Below are positions 32,236 to 43,929 of a stretch of DNA of 64,000 nucleotides, one piece after another (the first letter of the stretch is position 1; each line of letters opens with the position of its first letter). Both the position numbers and the translations under genes were made by a program. The notes below the pieces were generated by a model, which saw only the letters and a program-made list of their open reading frames with translations, searched no databases and had not been told where the DNA came from. The DNA is from Patiria pectinifera (Eukaryota; Echinodermata; Asteroidea; Valvatida; Asterinidae), in contig CM057149.1 in NCBI GenBank assembly GCA_029964075.1, positions 10,860,465 to 10,924,464 on the forward strand, in the 5' to 3' direction.

Positions 32236-33252
32236 TTAAAAGTGTCGGCAACAAAATCGAAATGAGACTCTATCTGGTATTTCTGAACATTTCCCGCTAA
32301 TTAAACAACGGAAAACAATCTTAAAGTGAGGGTGCTTTGCCCCATACAAGAAGGGATTCACACAGCTATTTGACAAAAGAATCAAGGTCGCAATGGGCAA
32401 AAATGCATCTACATTTGTCATGAGTAGAGCCACACAATAGGGCATGGTGCACACTATTAGGCAGCAAACTACCAAAAAGAGATTTTTGGTAACTTCCATT
32501 TGAAGTTTGTTTCCCGCAGGCTGGTGCCCAGCTCCCCTAAGTTGATTCTGCGCATCCATCACAGTGGCAACAGCGGGTCTGGTGGTCAGGTGCTGAACCT
32601 TCCTGGTATGGTTGTAAGTGTGGTAAGCAATCCCAGCGTAACTCCACGATATGCAGCCACACTGGACCAGGTAAAACATGGCAAAGAAGTACAAGTCAAG
32701 CTCGTTGCGGCCGTTCCCCGACCACGCGCAAGAAGAAAACCTTGGCTGGTAGCCAAGTTTGAGGAGTCCGGCGCATAGTGGGACGATTGCGGCAGTCATT
32801 GAAAACAGCCATATAAAAACAACTGCGGCCAGAGTCTTGTTTCGGCTGAAACACCGGCGATAGGTTGACATGCTTTTTGTGACTAAGATGTATCTGTTAG
32901 CAGCAATAAACGCCATACTGTTGCTGCTCGCGCCAACGGAAACAATGGCAACGAAACCGGCAAGTTTGCACAACGCAATCGGGAGTGGCCAGTGGTTGCT
33001 CAGCATAGCCACCGTCTCAAGAGGGAGCACGATACCACACGTCAACAGATCGGCAACGCTTAGATTGAGTATAAACACATTGGTTGTGGTGCGAAGTTTC
33101 TTGGATAGAATCACCGCTGCTATGACTAGCGTATTGCCGATGATTCCAAGGAATGACACGATTACGCCCACAGCAGCCAGAATCTGCCGCTCGGCGTAGC
33201 TGACGTAGACCTGATCATTTGAGCAGCATGTTGCGTTGCCTTGGTTATCCAT
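32236..33252 (-). CDS. rhodopsin-class GPCR, single exon
   Basis: A 338-residue seven-transmembrane receptor with family-typical length. Seen in the sequence: N6 in an NAT glycosylation site; TM1 GIIGN (N40); TM2 LSVADLL (D68); C95 at the top of TM3 and C175 in loop 2 for the disulphide; NRY at 119-121 where DRY is usual; TM4 W148; TM6 CTMPY (P271); TM7 NPFLY (299-303); Cys/Arg-rich tail. It acts in the plasma membrane and would couple to a G protein. NRY is found in melatonin-receptor-like and some orphan receptors, so a melatonin/moody-like orphan is my guess; the ligand is unknown. The gene is intronless, with a TATA box about 35 bp upstream of the ATG. Confidence 0.92.
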   Translation of the reverse strand: MDNQGNATCCSNDQVYVSYAERQILAAVGVIVSFLGIIGNTLVIAAVILSKKLRTTTNVFILNLSVADLLTCGIVLPLETVAMLSNHWPLPIALCKLAGFVAIVSVGASSNSMAFIAANRYILVTKSMSTYRRCFSRNKTLAAVVFIWLFSMTAAIVPLCAGLLKLGYQPRFSSCAWSGNGRNELDLYFFAMFYLVQCGCISWSYAGIAYHTYNHTRKVQHLTTRPAVATVMDAQNQLRGAGHQPAGNKLQMEVTKNLFLVVCCLIVCTMPYCVALLMTNVDAFLPIATLILLSNSCVNPFLYGAKHPHFKIVFRCLISGKCSEIPDRVSFRFCCRHF

Positions 33253-33286
33253 CTTACTTGAACCACGGGGACTCGGGGAGCTATGT

Positions 33287-33294
33287 CTTTTATA
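33287..33294 (-). promoter_or_regulatory. TATA box of the GPCR gene
   Basis: TATAAAAG on the minus strand, 35-42 bp upstream of the receptor ATG. If used, transcription would start only a few bases before the ATG, giving a very short leader, or an in-frame start further in. Confidence 0.4.
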
Positions 33295-33299
33295 GCTCC

Positions 33300-34440
33300 A
33301 TGCTTGAACAACTCAAAATTGTATTTTAGCGGCAAAAAAAATGCACATACGGTATACTTATGAAGAAGTCCTTACGTATCGCTGTTAACCCTGATAACAC
33401 ATTTCACACACTGAAAAGCAGTCGCTCAAACCCATATGGACCGGTTGCATGCATGCCTGCACTAGTAGGCTACCTCACTCGCTTAGTGTATCCTATCTCA
33501 CGCGATTGCGATTCTAATTATATCTACCGGAAAAGATACCAGTGACACCACGCATCTTGGTCAGCGTTGTCCAGCGCCCCAAATATGAGCTCTGATAAAT
33601 TAGATTTGCACAGGCGGGTTTGAGATGTCATTCTTGAGTCGCCAGGGATTTTTGTTTGTTACTGTCAATGTGACGGGGGCCTAATTAGATATCTTAATCT
33701 TCTGTTTGTCAGGCAGCGCAGTTGCCCTGTTTGTCTTATACATCGTTTACTTTGGAATATAGTGGCGTATCAAGAGCAGAAGCGGGGGCTTGCCCCCTGG
33801 CGACCTTTTGCCACTCTAAATGATTTGTTTTAAAAATAAATATCTTTTAAGGAATTAAACGAAACAAACTGTTACAAAAAGTGCAAGTTTATAATCTAAA
33901 TATTAGGATGTAACGCACATGCATTTGAAGAACGTCTTGAAAATAGACGTATGTGACTTGAATAACGACTAGCACTCCAACGACTAGATTTTTAGGACCA
34001 ATGATGTGTACCCCGAAATTCCTTCGCGCCGTAAATACCGTAGACAACCAATTTCCAAGGTACAGGCCTATAGTCTTGTGCACCGTATTCTGGTGTTGTT
34101 TTTTTTTTAAGATCTTTCCAAATATTATTCTTTCGTTTATGGTATAACGCGTTTTCGAGCCGGTGGGAGCTTTCTCTCGAAAATGCTTCTCATGGTTTGC
34201 GAGCACACGGCAGCCGTGACACATTATTATGTCCTGGCCTATAGCACTTATCATACGAAAAATGGATGATCACATTTGATTATACATTCTTTTCATCTCA
34301 ATCCTTGTCTAACCGTGACGTGCTCCCCATGAGTCATCAATCATGCCCTTGCCCCACAAAACGTCAAAATAGGAGGTCCTATAATCAAACAAGTTAATTA
34401 TATTGTCACTCTTCAGACTCGCCAATGCACGCAAAGTGGA
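33300..34440. other. intergenic, nothing assigned
   Basis: A minus-strand open frame at 33889-34254 (121 residues) shows no domain, and its amino-acid composition is not convincing. No repeat boundary was found. Confidence 0.35.
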
Positions 34441-34449
34441 ACGGCCTGC

Positions 34450-34641
34450 GCCTATTCACTTTTTTCACACTTCCGCCATGGGCATGCAGAGCCTCGATCT
34501 GGCAACTTTACACAATACATAAAACCGGTTCAGTGATTCCTGGGTTGAGGTTCAGATCACTGAACCAGCTATTTTTATTGTGTAAAGTTGTCAGATCGAG
34601 GCTCTGCATGCCCAATGGCGGAGTGTGAAAAGAGCGAATAG
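34450..34641. repeat. MITE-like hairpin, ~190 bp
   Basis: The left arm (TATTCACTTTTTTCACACTT, then CATGCAGAGCCTCGATCTGG, then CAACTTTACACAAT) is mirrored on the right (ATTGTGTAAAGTTGTCAGAT, AGGCTCTGCATG, AGTGTGAAAAGAGCGAATA). Inner arms GGTTCAGTGAT and ATCACTGAACC close it. GCCT follows the right end and resembles the left flank, but a target duplication is not convincing. Confidence 0.75.
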
Positions 34642-34769
34642 CCTATACGTGCTGTTGTCTCCGACAATCGCCAATAGATGGCACGAGATCAAGCGAGCTT
34701 TTTGGCAGGATTTATGCGCAGGACACGTGTCAAAAAACGCAATACAACGATTACTGCTATATGTAGCCC

Positions 34770-35000
34770 TTAAGGGAATATAGGCCTACAACATTTGCTT
34801 TAGTGCTGTAATTTTCAGAAATGAATGGATTGGGGGTTCAGTATTTTATATAGCAAATATGGTTACACTGACTTGTTTAAAGTTTTGTGTCCATAGATGC
34901 TGGAAAAACTAAGAGAAAAAAAAATCAACTTCTTGTAGCCTGGTTCCCGGACCCCATACACTTTAGTTGTAATGGAGCAATTATAGATGTCGGAGAATCG
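34770..35000. repeat. MITE family A, copy 4, truncated
   Basis: Starts TTAAGGGAATATAGGCCTAC and follows copy 2 through ACAACATTTGCTTT, TTTTCAGAAATGAATGGATT, GCAAATATGGTTACACTGAC and CTGGTTCCCGGACC, then stops short of the CGACCAGCG block. It abuts the LINE remnant. Confidence 0.65.
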
Positions 35001-35029
35001 TAATGATAATTGATATGCGCTCTTGTCTG

Positions 35030-36965
35030 TCCGAATAGCCACCTGGAATGTCCCCAGGCTATGTGCCATCCAGCTGTCGCGAGCGAGCTAGCACGATACC
35101 GGATTGACATCGCCGGAGTCACTAAAGCATGCTTTCCTGGTAGTGGATCTGCTTCTATCAATGAATACACCATGTACCACTCTGGTGGTTAAAAAAAACC
35201 CAACGAAGACAAGGCGTTGCTCATGTTTCTTCACTCTAAAGTTGCTCACTCCCTGGCTGCCCTGGACGCCAGTCTCAAGTCGTATCCTACAGGCACGTCT
35301 GCGCCATCGTCATGGCCATCTTACAAATCTATTACACATCGCACAGACGGAGGTCGCCACTATCGTGACCTATAAAGACGCCTTTTACAACCAACTGGAG
35401 CCTTTGATACTCTCCATCCCATGCCTCATGACTCGTAATTGGAGATTTCAACGCTGGGTGTGGAGTTCAGACGCTCGGGTTACGGGGATGTGGTCGGGAA
35501 ATGGCACCGGTCACCGTCTCAATGACGATTCAACTCTCCTCCTTGGGATGCGTTCACTTGCAAATCTGGCAGTCGTTGGCTCATTCTTCAGGAGGAAAGA
35601 CATTCATCGGGAGGCTCACCTGGATATCGATCAACGGTCGTACTGTGAAGGAGATTGATCGCATGTGCAGGAACCCCTCCATCCATGGTGTATAGGGCCG
35701 GGCGCAGAGTCCCCATGCAGCTATGATCATCGCCTAGTCGCTGGAGCTCTCAGCCCTATCGTTGGATATCCAAATCGCAAAGCCGGAGACAAGACATTAA
35801 GGCACTTCAGGAAGATACTGGTATCCGTACTCAATACAACATCACAATCAGTAATAAATTCCAGGAAATTGAGTCCCTCCCAGATGACCCGGAATCCACT
35901 GGGCTCTCCGTCAAGTCATTCAGTTCCAGTCGGTTTCCGTAGGCAGCGAAGACGTCCCTGGCTCACCACATCCACGTTGAACAACTTGGATGGGAAGCGT
36001 ACCGCCCGCCTTCAAGGCAATAACCAGGAATGGCGATGACTCAAAGGAGTCTTTAAGCCTCGCAATCAAGTCTATGCGAGGCACCCAGCAGTCTGGGCAT
36101 ATTATTCCACCTATTTCCAAGTCAGATGGCCAGCTCTGCCTGCAAGTCAACGGAGGACGCATTGTGGCTCGTTGGCGCGAACACCCCCAGCATTGAACAT
36201 CTCTTCAGATGCTCCCCCACTTTTTGAGGTACGTCACGCCATCAGGAAACTTCGGGCTGCAGGATCCGATGTATCTTTCCGGAGTAGTTGAAGTGCGCTG
36301 AGACCCCTGTCAGCCTTGCCCTAGCCCTCCGTGAGCTCTTCAACAAGGTATGGACGTCGAGCAGGGTCCCATCCGAAAACAAGGGAAGGGGACCCCGAAA
36401 TCAATGCGGTAGCTATCGACCGATCACTCTTCTGTCAGTACGTGGAAGGTGTTTTGCCACATAATACTATCCCGTATACAATCACTGCTCAAACCCCAAG
36501 GGTTCGACAGCAATAAGGTTACGAAGCCGGGCCGCACAACCAAGGACACCGTGCTTGCTTTGCGGCTCCTCTCGGAACGCCATCATGGATTTATGAGACT
36601 TCTCAATGTGGCCTATAAGTTGATATCAAGGCTGCATTTGGCTCCGTAGACAGGGACGCTCTAGCTGTGGAAGGCTCTGGCGGCCTCCGGAACACACCCC
36701 TTTAAATGTCTATACTCTAACCTTATCAAGTATTTCCTCAACGGCACTACATCAAGAGTTTGGCTTTGCAGTGACGTGTCTGATGCATTGTCAACATTTT
36801 CAGGTGTTCGTCAGGGATGCATCCTTGCTCCTACACTCTTCTGTCGTGCCTTCGACTGGAACATTGATATGTGTGTCAGGGTGATCTAGGAACAGTTGGC
36901 AATGCGCTCTTCACTGACCTGGACTACACAGATGACGCGGCTCTCTTCACAGCAGATACCCTGTA
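35030..36965 (+). pseudogene. decayed RTE-type LINE (endonuclease and reverse transcriptase remnants)
   Basis: Remnant of a non-LTR retrotransposon with frameshifts and stops. The endonuclease part reads, in shifting frames, ELARYRIDIAGVTKACFPGS, SSRILQARLRHRHGHL, KDAFYNQLEPLI and VGSFFRRKDIH, as in the CFDP2-like/RTE endonucleases. The reverse transcriptase part is recognisable at about 36720-36960: FLNGTTSRVW, then GVRQGCILAPTLF, then LDYTDDAALF, where the active-site YADD box has become YTDD. The copy ends abruptly just after this box and is followed by a C run and unrelated repeat. It is dead and is not a host gene. Confidence 0.85.
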
Positions 36966-37310
36966 GCCCCCCCCCCAATTTTTGTCTAGCCCCCAAAATA
37001 CATTCCGTAAAAAAATAATGCATTAGCAAAAAGAAGGATTGTGATGTACATGCGAACGGTCTCCCCCTAAGAAGAAATAGCCGTGACAAGGGTGCATTAG
37101 TTAATATAGTGTGAATGATTTTAGGATTTTATTGGCGCTCCCCCTTGAAAATATGGCATCCCCCCCCCCCCCCACCTATTGATTTTCGGAGGCCTAAGTG
37201 TCTGGAAAAAATAACCGGTCTACATTTCAGCACGCCTCCCTGAAAAAAATTCTGGATCCACAGTGCTAGCCCCCCCCCCCAATATTGGTTCTAGAACCGC
37301 GCCTGGTTCG
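36966..37310. repeat. C-homopolymer repeat cluster
   Basis: C runs near 36968, 37161 and 37271 alternate with GCTCCCCCTTGAAAATATGG, TTCAGCACGCCTCCCTG and GGATCCACAGTGCTAG words typical of the other homopolymer repeats in this window. No exon. Confidence 0.5.
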
Positions 37311-37526
37311 AACTGAAAAAAAGGGTATAAATAACTTGAACGTGTAAGAAAGTGACATTGGTATTCAAATACTATCCACACAAGAAATAAAAAATACATT
37401 GAAAGTAACTTTTTGTTTAAAGTTGCGTCAATCATAGGGAACGACAGATGTGCTCTCACAACGCTGACAGGAAAGAGGTTGCTAAACTCATACGCAACTT
37501 CGGTAAAAACCGGCCCGTGGATGTCC

Positions 37527-37682
37527 ATTACGGGCACACTCTCGCAAAATGTAGTTCGGCAGCTTTCTATACAAAAACCTCGTTGGCTCGGTTTTTTTTT
37601 CTCGGCCAAACCGCAAGTCCCATCATAATATTAAAGCTAATCATGTTAATCGGACCATTTTTTCCAAGAGTGTGTCTCTAAT
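37527..37682. repeat. MITE family C, copy 1
   Basis: The ends ATTACGGGCACACTCTCGCA and its partner TTTCCAAGAGTGTGTCTCTAAT are inverted. The body TTCGGCAGCTTTCTATACAA and CGGCCAAACCGCAAGTCCCA is shared with 52070-52255. Confidence 0.75.
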
Positions 37683-37920
37683 GGTGTATGACGTTTTAGG
37701 CGAACCGGATTAATGGACCGAACCAGTAAACCCATAGAGTTATATTATAAAAACTAGAGCGCGCATTCACTATACCGCACGCACAATGCAGACGTGCCAC
37801 CCTGTAGACCTCGCCGCCATTTTGTAAGTGAGCAATAATCAGATGTGCACACTTCAGGATTGACTGCAATGCGTATCCTGTTGTTTTACTGTTGGTTCCA
37901 CCTATAAATCCCCCCGACGA

Positions 37921-38433
37921 CAACCTCGTCCCCAGTGCTTACTTTATTTCCAACCTCGTTTCCAATAGTAAACCCTGGATAGGAAACTTTCATCCTGTAT
38001 CCTGATTCGATACCGCAATTGGCCAGTAATGGATTTTTATCGTGTACTTGGTGTTATTATTCACAACGTGCAGTACGTGTTTTCGCGATCATTCGTCCAC
38101 GCCTTCTCGAAAATACTAATTTCCTTTCCAGTTTGTTCATATTAATATGAAATGTGATACTGCATGTTGTCTCGATAAGATCGTAACAGTTTAATTTTAA
38201 AAAATCGTGTTTTCGTAACTCACGCCGTGCTCGTGCTGCGACGAATTGACTCTGTTTTTACCCCAGACACCGCATACAAAAACAAAAGCTAATGTAAAGC
38301 ATATCCAAGGCACCACACTATTCCTCATTTGCATACGTGTGCAAAAATCTTGCACATGCAAATGATCCAATACCAGGGTGAGAGAGCAGGTAGTGATGGG
38401 CGCGTACTGTTCGACACCCTGGGGACGAGGTTG
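37921..38433. mobile_element. 513-bp DNA element with perfect 9-bp flanking repeat
   Basis: 15-bp inverted ends CAACCTCGTCCCCAG (37921-37935) and CTGGGGACGAGGTTG (38419-38433). Identical direct repeats CCCCGACGA flank it at 37912-37920 and 38434-38442. There is no transposase. CA...TG ends with an 8-9-bp duplication fit hAT, P or Mutator-like superfamilies; I cannot choose among them from the ends alone. Confidence 0.85.
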
Positions 38434-38442
38434 CCCCGACGA

Positions 38443-39470
38443 TGCCTTGTTTTACCGTGCTGTTTTGCCTAACGTTATGTGTTGTGCGCATGTGCTTTGC
38501 CCACTTACAAAATGTCCTTGCTAGCACGGGGTCACGTGATGAGTGCGCTCTCTAGTTTTTTTTAAATTTAACTCTATAAGTAAACCCCGCCCACTGCGCA
38601 CTGGGCAAATTAACACGTGCTCCTATCCAATGCCACACTGCATTTTCCTGCCGCGTACGCGCGTGACTTTTGTGCGAGCACGTCGGACATATAAGTCACG
38701 GCTGTGATTGGTCAGAACGCCATGAGGCGGTGCTTACTGGATCAGTAAATCATAGTCCACCCACACACCGTAAACCTTTATAAGAAAAAACTCAGTTTAT
38801 TTCGTTGCATTCCCGATGATCATTATCGTACACCACCATACATTTATCGTGAATTTCATGTCGCGGAAAAAAACAACACGATGTTGTAGAACTTCAATGT
38901 CTAAAAAAAATTGCGATCATCGACAGTGTCGTGAAATAAATTATTAAGTACGTCTTAGTTGTCCCTAGTTCGGGCCCAGGGGCGGCGAAACCGGGGTGGC
39001 ACCCCCCCCCCCTTAGATTTTCCCAAGTGCCCCTCCTGCGGACATAAATGTGCCCCCTTGAGCATAAAATGTGCCGGCCCCCTCGAGATATATAAAAACA
39101 AAACTAGCTCTAAAATCTCGGATAATTTGTTTTCCGGTATAGCCTGAGAGTTCTGATATAAGCGGGGAATATGAAAACCCGAGCACTAAAACCTCTACAA
39201 TGGGCCTTGAAAATGGGCACATTATGAATTTCAACCGGAAATACGTCAAGCACCAAGCATTGGAATTTTCAAGTCAGAATTTCTGTCTCTTAACATAGAT
39301 GACATCATCAGGGGGCCCACTTTGTTGGGGAATGGATAGGTCGATACACAATTTGGTTGAGGACTGTGTTTTGGCCAAGAAAAAAAAATACTCCGGTCTC
39401 TGGTCAGCGCGCGCGTCGATTTAACCATGCGCGTCAACCTTTTTTTCTTCTTCTTCAAATTAACACGGAA
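38443..39470. other. intergenic; C-run repeat near 39000
   Basis: Nothing coding. The C run at about 39000-39012 with AAGTGCCCCTCCTGCGGACA and TGTGCCCCCTTGAGC repeats resembles the CACCAAGG repeats that follow. Confidence 0.4.
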
Positions 39471-39474
39471 GCTA

Positions 39475-39620
39475 CAACAGCGCCCTCTACTACCGCACCT
39501 CCTCAAATTTTTGTACCAAGGAGCACCAAGGAATGGGGAAATTGCACCAAGGCAAATGATAAAGGGCACCAAGGCAAATTATGGAGAACACCAATGTATA
39601 ATGAGGGCACAAAAAAGCAA
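39475..39620. repeat. short tandem CACCAAGGAAA-type repeat
   Basis: Imperfect units built on GGGCACCAAGGCAAATTATGG occur three or four times. The same word type (GGGCACCAAGGCCAGTTGGG) appears at 57750-57790, so both places may carry relatives of one element. Confidence 0.5.
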
Positions 39621-39769
39621 AATAGTACCCACCTTGTCTGTACAATTCAAGCTTAAAAAAAAACAAAAAAAAACAAAAAAACGCGTCGCCGCATCAATTC
39701 CGGAGTTTCGGTCTGACCAGAGACCGATTTTTTTTGGCCTTACCGTGACTGTTTATTCCACAACAATAT

Positions 39770-41190
39770 TTTAATACACATTGATTGATTGAACTGGTTA
39801 CAGTGAACTGAGACAAAGATGAATGGGTGAACTGAAATAGACTAGAATAAAAATGGAACAAAATTGGAATTGAAACAGAATGAAATAGAATGAGATACTG
39901 CTGGTGGAGCAGCACTTATACACTGGTGGAAACAGGAAGTCTTGAGAATACGAAATACTTAAGAATGGGGAAACCTAGTCATATCGTGGTTTCTTTGAGT
40001 CTCAGAAAAATGACTAGGAATGAGTAATATAGTTCCTTAAAACAATGATCTTGAAAGTAACTTGGTTTAGTGACCAAAGACTTGTGTGTGGGCAGTGAAG
40101 GTCATTTGCTCTGTATAAAAGTATAGGGACTATACATTGCATAGAATCCCGGGACATACCGTTATTTCGTTTTACCGTTTTGGATTTTCTCAAAAACAAA
40201 AACAGTAAACGAACCATTGACCGTTTTGTCGTTTTACAGTTTTATAAAACGACAAACGGTACCAGCCCCGGCCCCCCCCCCCCCCCATTTGATTTTACGG
40301 GGGCCAAGTGCCCGGTGAAAAAAACGTGTCGGCATCAAGTTCAGCACGGATGGTCCCCCCCCCCCAAAAAAGCTGGATGCGCTGCTACACCAACGGAAGA
40401 TGCCTTTTATTGAGCAAGTGCCCCGGTGATACGACTGTAACTGGTTAGTACAAAAATTCAACCCCAAAAAGTGGGTGCAGTACATTTTGTTTTCGTCCTT
40501 CACAAATTTATTTAAACAGGCAATTGTTTTCAACTCAAGTTGATCAGAATAAAACTGTGCCACCCCTCTAAGTAAGTCTCGTGACCAATCGCCCATTGGG
40601 ATTACGTCATTAGTATTCTATCCGATTCTCATTTCTAACCCAGGCTTGTGCTGAATTCACATTATGCAAATAACGTGTTAAGAAGATTTCCACTCAGACT
40701 CCAGCCCTATTGTTACATTCATGCCTCGCTGATCACCATGGTACAGCGACCTAGCGTGCACGGGCTTTATCTTAAGCTGTTGGTTCGGTGCTGGGCTAGG
40801 CCTCATTACTGTCGTTGTGCTCCTCACGCTCACTGCATGCATGCAACTCATTACACTGTTCAAAATTATCATTTTGGCTGTGTATAAAATTGTTTATTCT
40901 AATTGAACGTGCACATTGTGTCCAATTTATATTATATTAACAAAGACATCGTTACCATTTACTCCAAGATCAACACCAAGAGGGGCAATGTCTTCAAGAG
41001 TAGAAAGAGGTACGTTACATGTCTCTGATTAATGTACATGATTGCGTATAGCGTGTATAAGCTCTGGTAAAAGTAGAGAGTTTTGTCACCTGAAACAGAG
41101 AACTCCTTAAATTTCATTGGATGTTAAAAAAAGTTTACATGGAAGATAAATTACAGCAGAATTCAGGTTGAACAAAAATGATTATTTTAT
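39770..41190. other. non-coding, nothing firmly assigned
   Basis: GAATGAAATAGAATGAGAT-type simple sequence near 39820-39900 and C runs near 40265 and 40355. No supported exon. Confidence 0.35.
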
Positions 41191-41219
41191 TCAATAATAA
41201 TGCAATGCCAATAGGAATT

Positions 41220-41375
41220 TATCACGTGTAGTGACTGGGTGTTCGCACGTGTGTTAATTTGCATATAGGAATTTATAAAATACGTGCAGTGACATTGTGT
41301 TGCACGTGGGGAGAAATACAATTTCAAAAGAATTCGTCAGACACGTGCAGTGACATTGCGTTCGCACGTGGAACA
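41220..41375. repeat. three CACGTG-flanked repeat units
   Basis: ACGTGNAGTGACNTTGNGTT followed by GCACGTG occurs at about 41225, 41283 and 41343, 58-60 bp apart. Each unit begins and ends with ACGTG, and GGAATTTAT precedes the first two. A small tandem array with E-box-like cores. Confidence 0.65.
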
Positions 41376-41989
41376 GTTGAAGGGTAGCATTCCAGTGGAA
41401 TTTTTTTTTTCTTCAAATTTTGTCCCTGAATAATTAAACTCGCTAATTTACACCAGTATTTTCAATGATAAACCTGTGACAGTGTCTCCTTCATTGTCAC
41501 ATTGACTTGCAGGTCTTATGTAACTCCCTTTCTGGAGAAGGTTAAAAGACGTTCTCCACCTCAGTCTCAGAAACTAAAAAATAAATTGAAACCATATAAA
41601 ACCTAATCAACATTCTGGGCAAAACGTTGGTGCAAGTGATGCAAACAATTAGGTTTTTTTGTAGGTCAAGTTGGGAGGAGTGCAGACGCTGCAGGCGTGC
41701 ATTATGCAGCATCCGCAAAGCAAAGCAGCTGCTGATCTGTAGGAGTGTTAGGATAATGTTATAGGCATTTAAATTCGGCGAAATATTTTCAAACGCGTTT
41801 AGAAACATCCGCACCGCGTTCTATCGCTTTTCCTTTCGACAATAGGGCATATTCATGCGTAATGTTCGGCAAACTCGTGTTTGTTTTTTGGGGTTTTTTT
41901 GCTAGACCGGAGACGGTTTGGTACGAAGACCGTGAAGGGACATGGGAGTTATTTAGTTTTTTTTCATAATACTGTTACTATGTGTTATT

Positions 41990-42310
41990 GTCACGTACGC
42001 AGGTAACTCACGCACGTACTTAAGAATTATCACGTACGTAGGTGATATTATCACGTAGGGCCCACGTGATAATTATTACGTACGTAGGGCCCACGTGATA
42101 ATTATTAAGTACGTATACACAACGTATACTCGTTTAAGGATACACGTATTATCACTTACATATATGCAATACATGTACGTACGTTATATGTACTTATTTA
42201 TCAGGTATGTACGCAAAAATAATACTAATATTGCGTTAGTACGTAATATTATATTATCACGTACGTATGTGATAAATTAAATGTATCACGTACGTACGTT
42301 GTGATTGTCA
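41990..42310. repeat. ACGTACGT/CACGTGATAAT cryptic palindromic cluster
   Basis: Dense ACGTACGT, TCACGTACGTA and GGGCCCACGTGATAATTATT words, the last repeated at about 42058 and 42087. This is a low-complexity, self-complementary patch without a discrete boundary. Confidence 0.6.
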
Positions 42311-42346
42311 TATGTATAGTAGTAGGCCCTAAATAAGAACAATAAT

Positions 42347-42552
42347 GGGAAAGATTTCCATACACGAAGTTCACTCAACACCCTGTGTACAAACCCTATG
42401 AGATTGGACTGAAAAATTCCAAGTGTTTTCTAAGAAAATGCTTGTAATTTCTCACTGCTCAAATTGACTTTGATGACATGAAATTGCTATCTGGGGGCTT
42501 GTTAGTCAATACAGAGGAAAATTAGTGAACTTCGTATATGGAAATCTTTCCC
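42347..42552. mobile_element. 206-bp MITE with AATAAT duplication
   Basis: The ends GGGAAAGATTTCCATACACG and CGTATATGGAAATCTTTCCC are inverted over about 29 bp, extending through AAGTTCACT and AGTGAACTT. Direct repeats AATAAT flank at 42341-42346 and 42553-42558. Confidence 0.8.
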
Positions 42553-42789
42553 AATAATGTTCGTCTCCTCTTGGTCTTCGTACGTACCCACGTATCCGCA
42601 TATCCGCATACGGTACCTGCGTAATCGCGCGATTTCGTGCGCCATACTTCGGAGTGATAAAATCTAGGGAACTGTTTAGCAAAGTGCAATGAACAGTGTT
42701 AGGGAAAATGAAGCAAACGAAAATTAGGGAGCAAGCATAGCCCGCTGCAAGCATGCGCACATTGAGCCTGCACGCCGCTGCGATGGGGA

Positions 42790-43920
42790 GTTTAGAAGTT
42801 AAAAAAAAAAAAGGTTTAATTTATATAGTATAAAAATAACACTAACTTAATGCAAACGAAAATCAGTCTAATGAATAACCTAAACTTTCACTGTCCCCCT
42901 AAACTTGAAAGTACTGGTGTAGTTTATTTTATTTTATCTATAAAGAAACTTCACTCGCAAATTTAAAGTCGATTTTGTAATTGATTGAGAGTCATTTTGT
43001 GATGTTTTATCGATCAACTGGAATGCTGCCCTATATACGGACATTGGCTGGTACTTTGCCCAACTCAAAACAATAATTAAACAAAGTTAGTAAAACAACT
43101 ACAGAAAGTGGCAATGCCTGGTGCGTTGTCCACCAACGACGATATAATTTCTTTATAATTGTATAAAATGTTTAAGGGCAAACAAGATTCATAAAATCTA
43201 GGCCATTGGCAATTGACAGTGACCATGCCTGGTGCAGTGTCACTTGTAAGGAATACCCTCTTCGGAGCATATTAGTGCCGATTTCCAAGAGGCCCTTCCT
43301 TCAGAAGAACTTGAACATCAAAACTTAAACCATTTAACAAAAACACGGATCTCGGACGTTACTACTTAAATAGCCATACAGAGAAAACTGTTGGTTAATA
43401 AATAACACTAATTCCTAAATGAGCTCTCTGTTAAGGTGACATATACGCTCTTATAGTAACACTAAAAGGTCAAAAAATCTGGGATTAACAGCGTCTGTAA
43501 AAGCGCCGCATTGTCTATACTTCGCTAGTCTGTGAGCAGTGAGGGCACAGTTGACAGTTGACCATATTTTAATGATCGTAGTAAAATCAAAAGTCATAAC
43601 TTTGGTTAATTATAGTTTACTTTTACATAAATTTATATAAAAGACATTTTTATTCTTTGAAGAGCTATTAAGCTCGGTTCATTATTAAGTATTTAAAGAT
43701 AAACTTATATATCTGTGAGTAAAAAAATGCTTACAGAGAGAATGACTTTTGAGGGAAAAAACTCAAAAGTAGATTGTATTTTGTTCCATTGTAAATGTTG
43801 CATGTTTGATTTTTTGCCTTTGTGTGCATTGCTCTCTGTGTGGTGTGATTTTTTTTAATGGTATCCGTCTGTTGTCTCTGACAATAGACAAAATTAAATG
43901 TTTTTAAATCAAATTTATCG
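42790..43920. other. upstream of the repeated-exon locus, nothing assigned
   Basis: AT-rich sequence without supported exons. A GCCTGGTGC.GTGTC word occurs at 43118 and 43228 (GCCTGGTGCGTTGTC; GCCTGGTGCAGTGTC), hinting at a short degenerate duplication. Confidence 0.35.
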
Positions 43921-43929
43921 TTGCGGCTA

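Noticed and set aside
34425..34655. Target-site duplication around the 34450-34641 hairpin
   Set aside because: GCCTGCGCC and GCCTATACG agree only in the first four bases and one other, too weak to claim.
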